Shown here one piece after another: positions 39,801-42,800 of a stretch of 64,000 nt of DNA (positions within the stretch are counted from its first letter, which is position 1; each line of letters starts with the position of its first letter). The position numbers and the translations under genes are program-made. Source of the DNA: Heterobilharzia americana (lineage: Eukaryota > Platyhelminthes > Trematoda > Strigeidida > Schistosomatidae). The stretch covers positions 15,447,755 through 15,511,754 of the forward strand of contig OX104132.1 of assembly GCA_944470555.2 (NCBI GenBank), written 5' to 3'. Under the pieces are notes generated by a model. The model did no database searches and had not been told where the DNA came from. It saw nothing but the letters and a program-made list of their open reading frames with translations.

Positions 39801-42800
39801 CACCATAAGCTCTAACACGCCTACGGGTGTTCGAGTGAAGAGTCTTTAAAAGTGATGAACTTACTTGGGACTCCTTTCAGTTAGAGACACTGTCACAAGG
39901 TCTCTCGGTTCATGGGGTCAAATGTCAGCTTCAGATCTGCAAATGGAGCTAGTGTCGGGTGTCAGCAAGTGCGCCAGTGTTCCAAAACCTGACGGTGGGT
40001 GAATATCTAGTCAATAAATCCACGGCGAGACCTTAATCCTGCCTGGTTTCCTCTGATTTGCTGTTATTCATCTTTCCTCAGAGGTCTAATTATTATACAG
40101 GCTAGAATCTTTAACACTTTTCATCAGGTTAACTCCTGTGGTTCCCACATGAGGACACTTCACCCTTTTTGATGATTAAGAAAAGCAGTGATTGAGACTA
40201 GGGAGACGGTACTGTATCTGACTTCTACACACCAGTTGCTACTACAGTTAACCTGACTAATAATCTTGACCATCGTCCATCAATACCTTTGGAACTAGTT
40301 TGTCTGGCATGGCTGCTCTTCTTCGTTTCAGGCTACTTACAGCTTTCTCGACTTTCGCAAGTGTGTGGAGTCCTATCTCAATGTTCCAATCTGCTTCTGA
40401 CTAGATATTAGTCGAAGAAATAATATCAGGATTTTAGTTGAGCTGTTCCTCGTTGTTTCGCCAATTATTCCAGTCGTCTTTGTTGCAAGTGAATAGCAGT
40501 CCTTTCCTTCTTCCTCATAGTCCCACTAATCATTGAGCTTTTTGCTCGTTTTCTTGATAAGCCTAAGTGACTGTCTTTGGATGCCTGCCGCAGCTGCCTT
40601 TTTCATCTTTTTAGCTTACGCTGACCACCAAAGTTTGTGGTCATTGCGTAGACTTTTTGTCAGCTTACGTTGTATTCGCTCCTCATTGTGCTCGGAGCCT
40701 GCAATGGTGTGTTCGTGTGCACCCAATAATTTAGAAGCTGCTGAGATCCACTGGCTCTTTTCAACCTCTCTGCGAGTCAAGTACGGTCTTCAACGCTTTT
40801 TTTACAGCAAACTGGAGACGGTATCAAGCTTCTTTGGAGTGAGTGTAGTAGTTCTGTTCCAGTAGCTATCTAACCAGTTTCTCATAGAAAAAAGTCTCTC
40901 TATCTCTCTCATTGCTGAACTTCACTGGAAGTGGTATTGTTGCGAGTTTTCTTACGTCTATTGATGGTGATGATGATTGAGACGCAGACATACACACACT
41001 CAAACCAACGCGTGATCGCTGTCCAAATACGTGCTCTAGAATGGGCCGCCATCTTCCACGGACCCTCTCCAGAGATGACCGTTAGTAGTGCGGTCTGTGG
41101 TCACCGCAGAGTTGAACTCGGTGGACGCCACATCAGACAATCTCTCTTCATGTCTGATGTTTGTGCTGACTAGAAATAAGTGATTGTCTGAGTATGGATG
41201 CAGCAAGTGATTGCCATTATGTTTATTCGGCTGAGATTCCGAATGTGGCCATTCGTGCAGTTGAAAATGAGCCACGCATTCCGTGAAGGCTGATGATGCC
41301 ACCACCTGGTTGTCCAAAGCTCGGTAAGTGGAAGGGGATTTGAACCTGTGATCCATTAGTTGAAAGTCATTTACGTAAAGTAATGAGCTATAGCCCATCA
41401 AGGACAAGTAGATAAGAAATACTGATATCAATATAGATAAAGGTGTATGGCGGAAGAAAAATTTTTGTAATGAAAGTTAGTCAAAACACTCAGTTTTTAG
41501 AGTGATCGACGTCATGTCACCGACAGTCCTCAACCCCTGGTTTCTGTTCCCTCATAAAATTTAACCAGGTAGTCTGGACTCCCTTACACGGACCAAACCA
41601 ACAGTCCGGGACTTTCATGGAATGGCACCGCGTCAGCCTGGCCACCACCAACCCTCCTCCAACCTAATCCAACATCCCCCAGTATTGCACGTCAAGGTAG
41701 ACGATGGCTCAGCATGGGCAGCACATCTCTCAGCCACATCGTCGCCGAAGGTTCAGAATCCCATCGACCGATTTCTGTGCCTTGCCTTATGCCCTTAGTC
41801 TAACGTCGACATTCCGCACATGGTGATTCCACCAAACGCAAGTAATGCTACGAAGACATCATCAAAAACCTACAGTTTCTTTACGACTACTTTTAACGGT
41901 TGTTTCAGCCATATAACAGGTCAGAACGAACTGGAGAACAGTATAACTGTCCCTCAACAGATTGTCGGATGTCTGGTGAGTTGGCCCCAAAGATGATGTA
42001 AATTAGGGAATGTTAAACAGGACTTCTGTATCTGAACTGAGAATTCGTCAGCAATCAGCGCGTTCGAGCTGATGCAACTCTTCAAGTAAGTGAAGTGCAC
42101 TGTGCACTCTGTTTACACATTACGGTCGATATAGTCAAATGCCGTTTCCAGGTCAAGAAATATACCAAGTGTTGGCTGTCAGTAAAAGTGCCGGTGTTCC
42201 AAAACCTGTCGGAGGGTGAAGATTAAATCAGCACACCCTAGACCCCGTCTGATACCTGTCTGATTTTCTCGAGTTTGTTCTCTGGCTGCAGTTAGGAGTC
42301 GGATAGCTATGGACGCCAAATTCTTGGAAACGATACTAGTTAAACTGATTCCCCTATGGTTGTCACAAAAAGACTTCCCTCATTTCTAATAAACTAGAAT
42401 AATCAGTCGAGTAAATTAGTCTGATGGCACTACCCCTGACTCCCATACACTGCTTACTACCTGCGTTACTCTAATCAGCGAATTTCTACCTTCATCGTTA
42501 AAACATTTGGGTGGTAAATTATCGTTTTGCGACTTTACGTCGTTTCCGGTTAGAAACACCTTTCTAAGCTTCGACGAGTTGAACGACTGGTACCTAAGTC
42601 ACATTTAGGTCCGGACTGGATGTTTGATAACTAAAGCGTTGCTGTCTGCCAGTTCAGTTGTCCTTCAAGCTGTTGGGGACAACGTTCTAGTTGTGTGTCC
42701 TGAGAGGTTATCAGCACCCCATTCTTCTTGATGATGGTTTCATTAACCATCGTTTTCTTCTTACAAGTATTTTTAACGAGCCTTAGTAGTTGCCGGATGT

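Noticed and set aside
38440..41255. Twin-primed (5'-inverted) single LINE insertion
   Set aside because: The plus and minus parts overlap extensively in element coordinates, which twin priming does not produce; two insertions or a rearrangement fit better.
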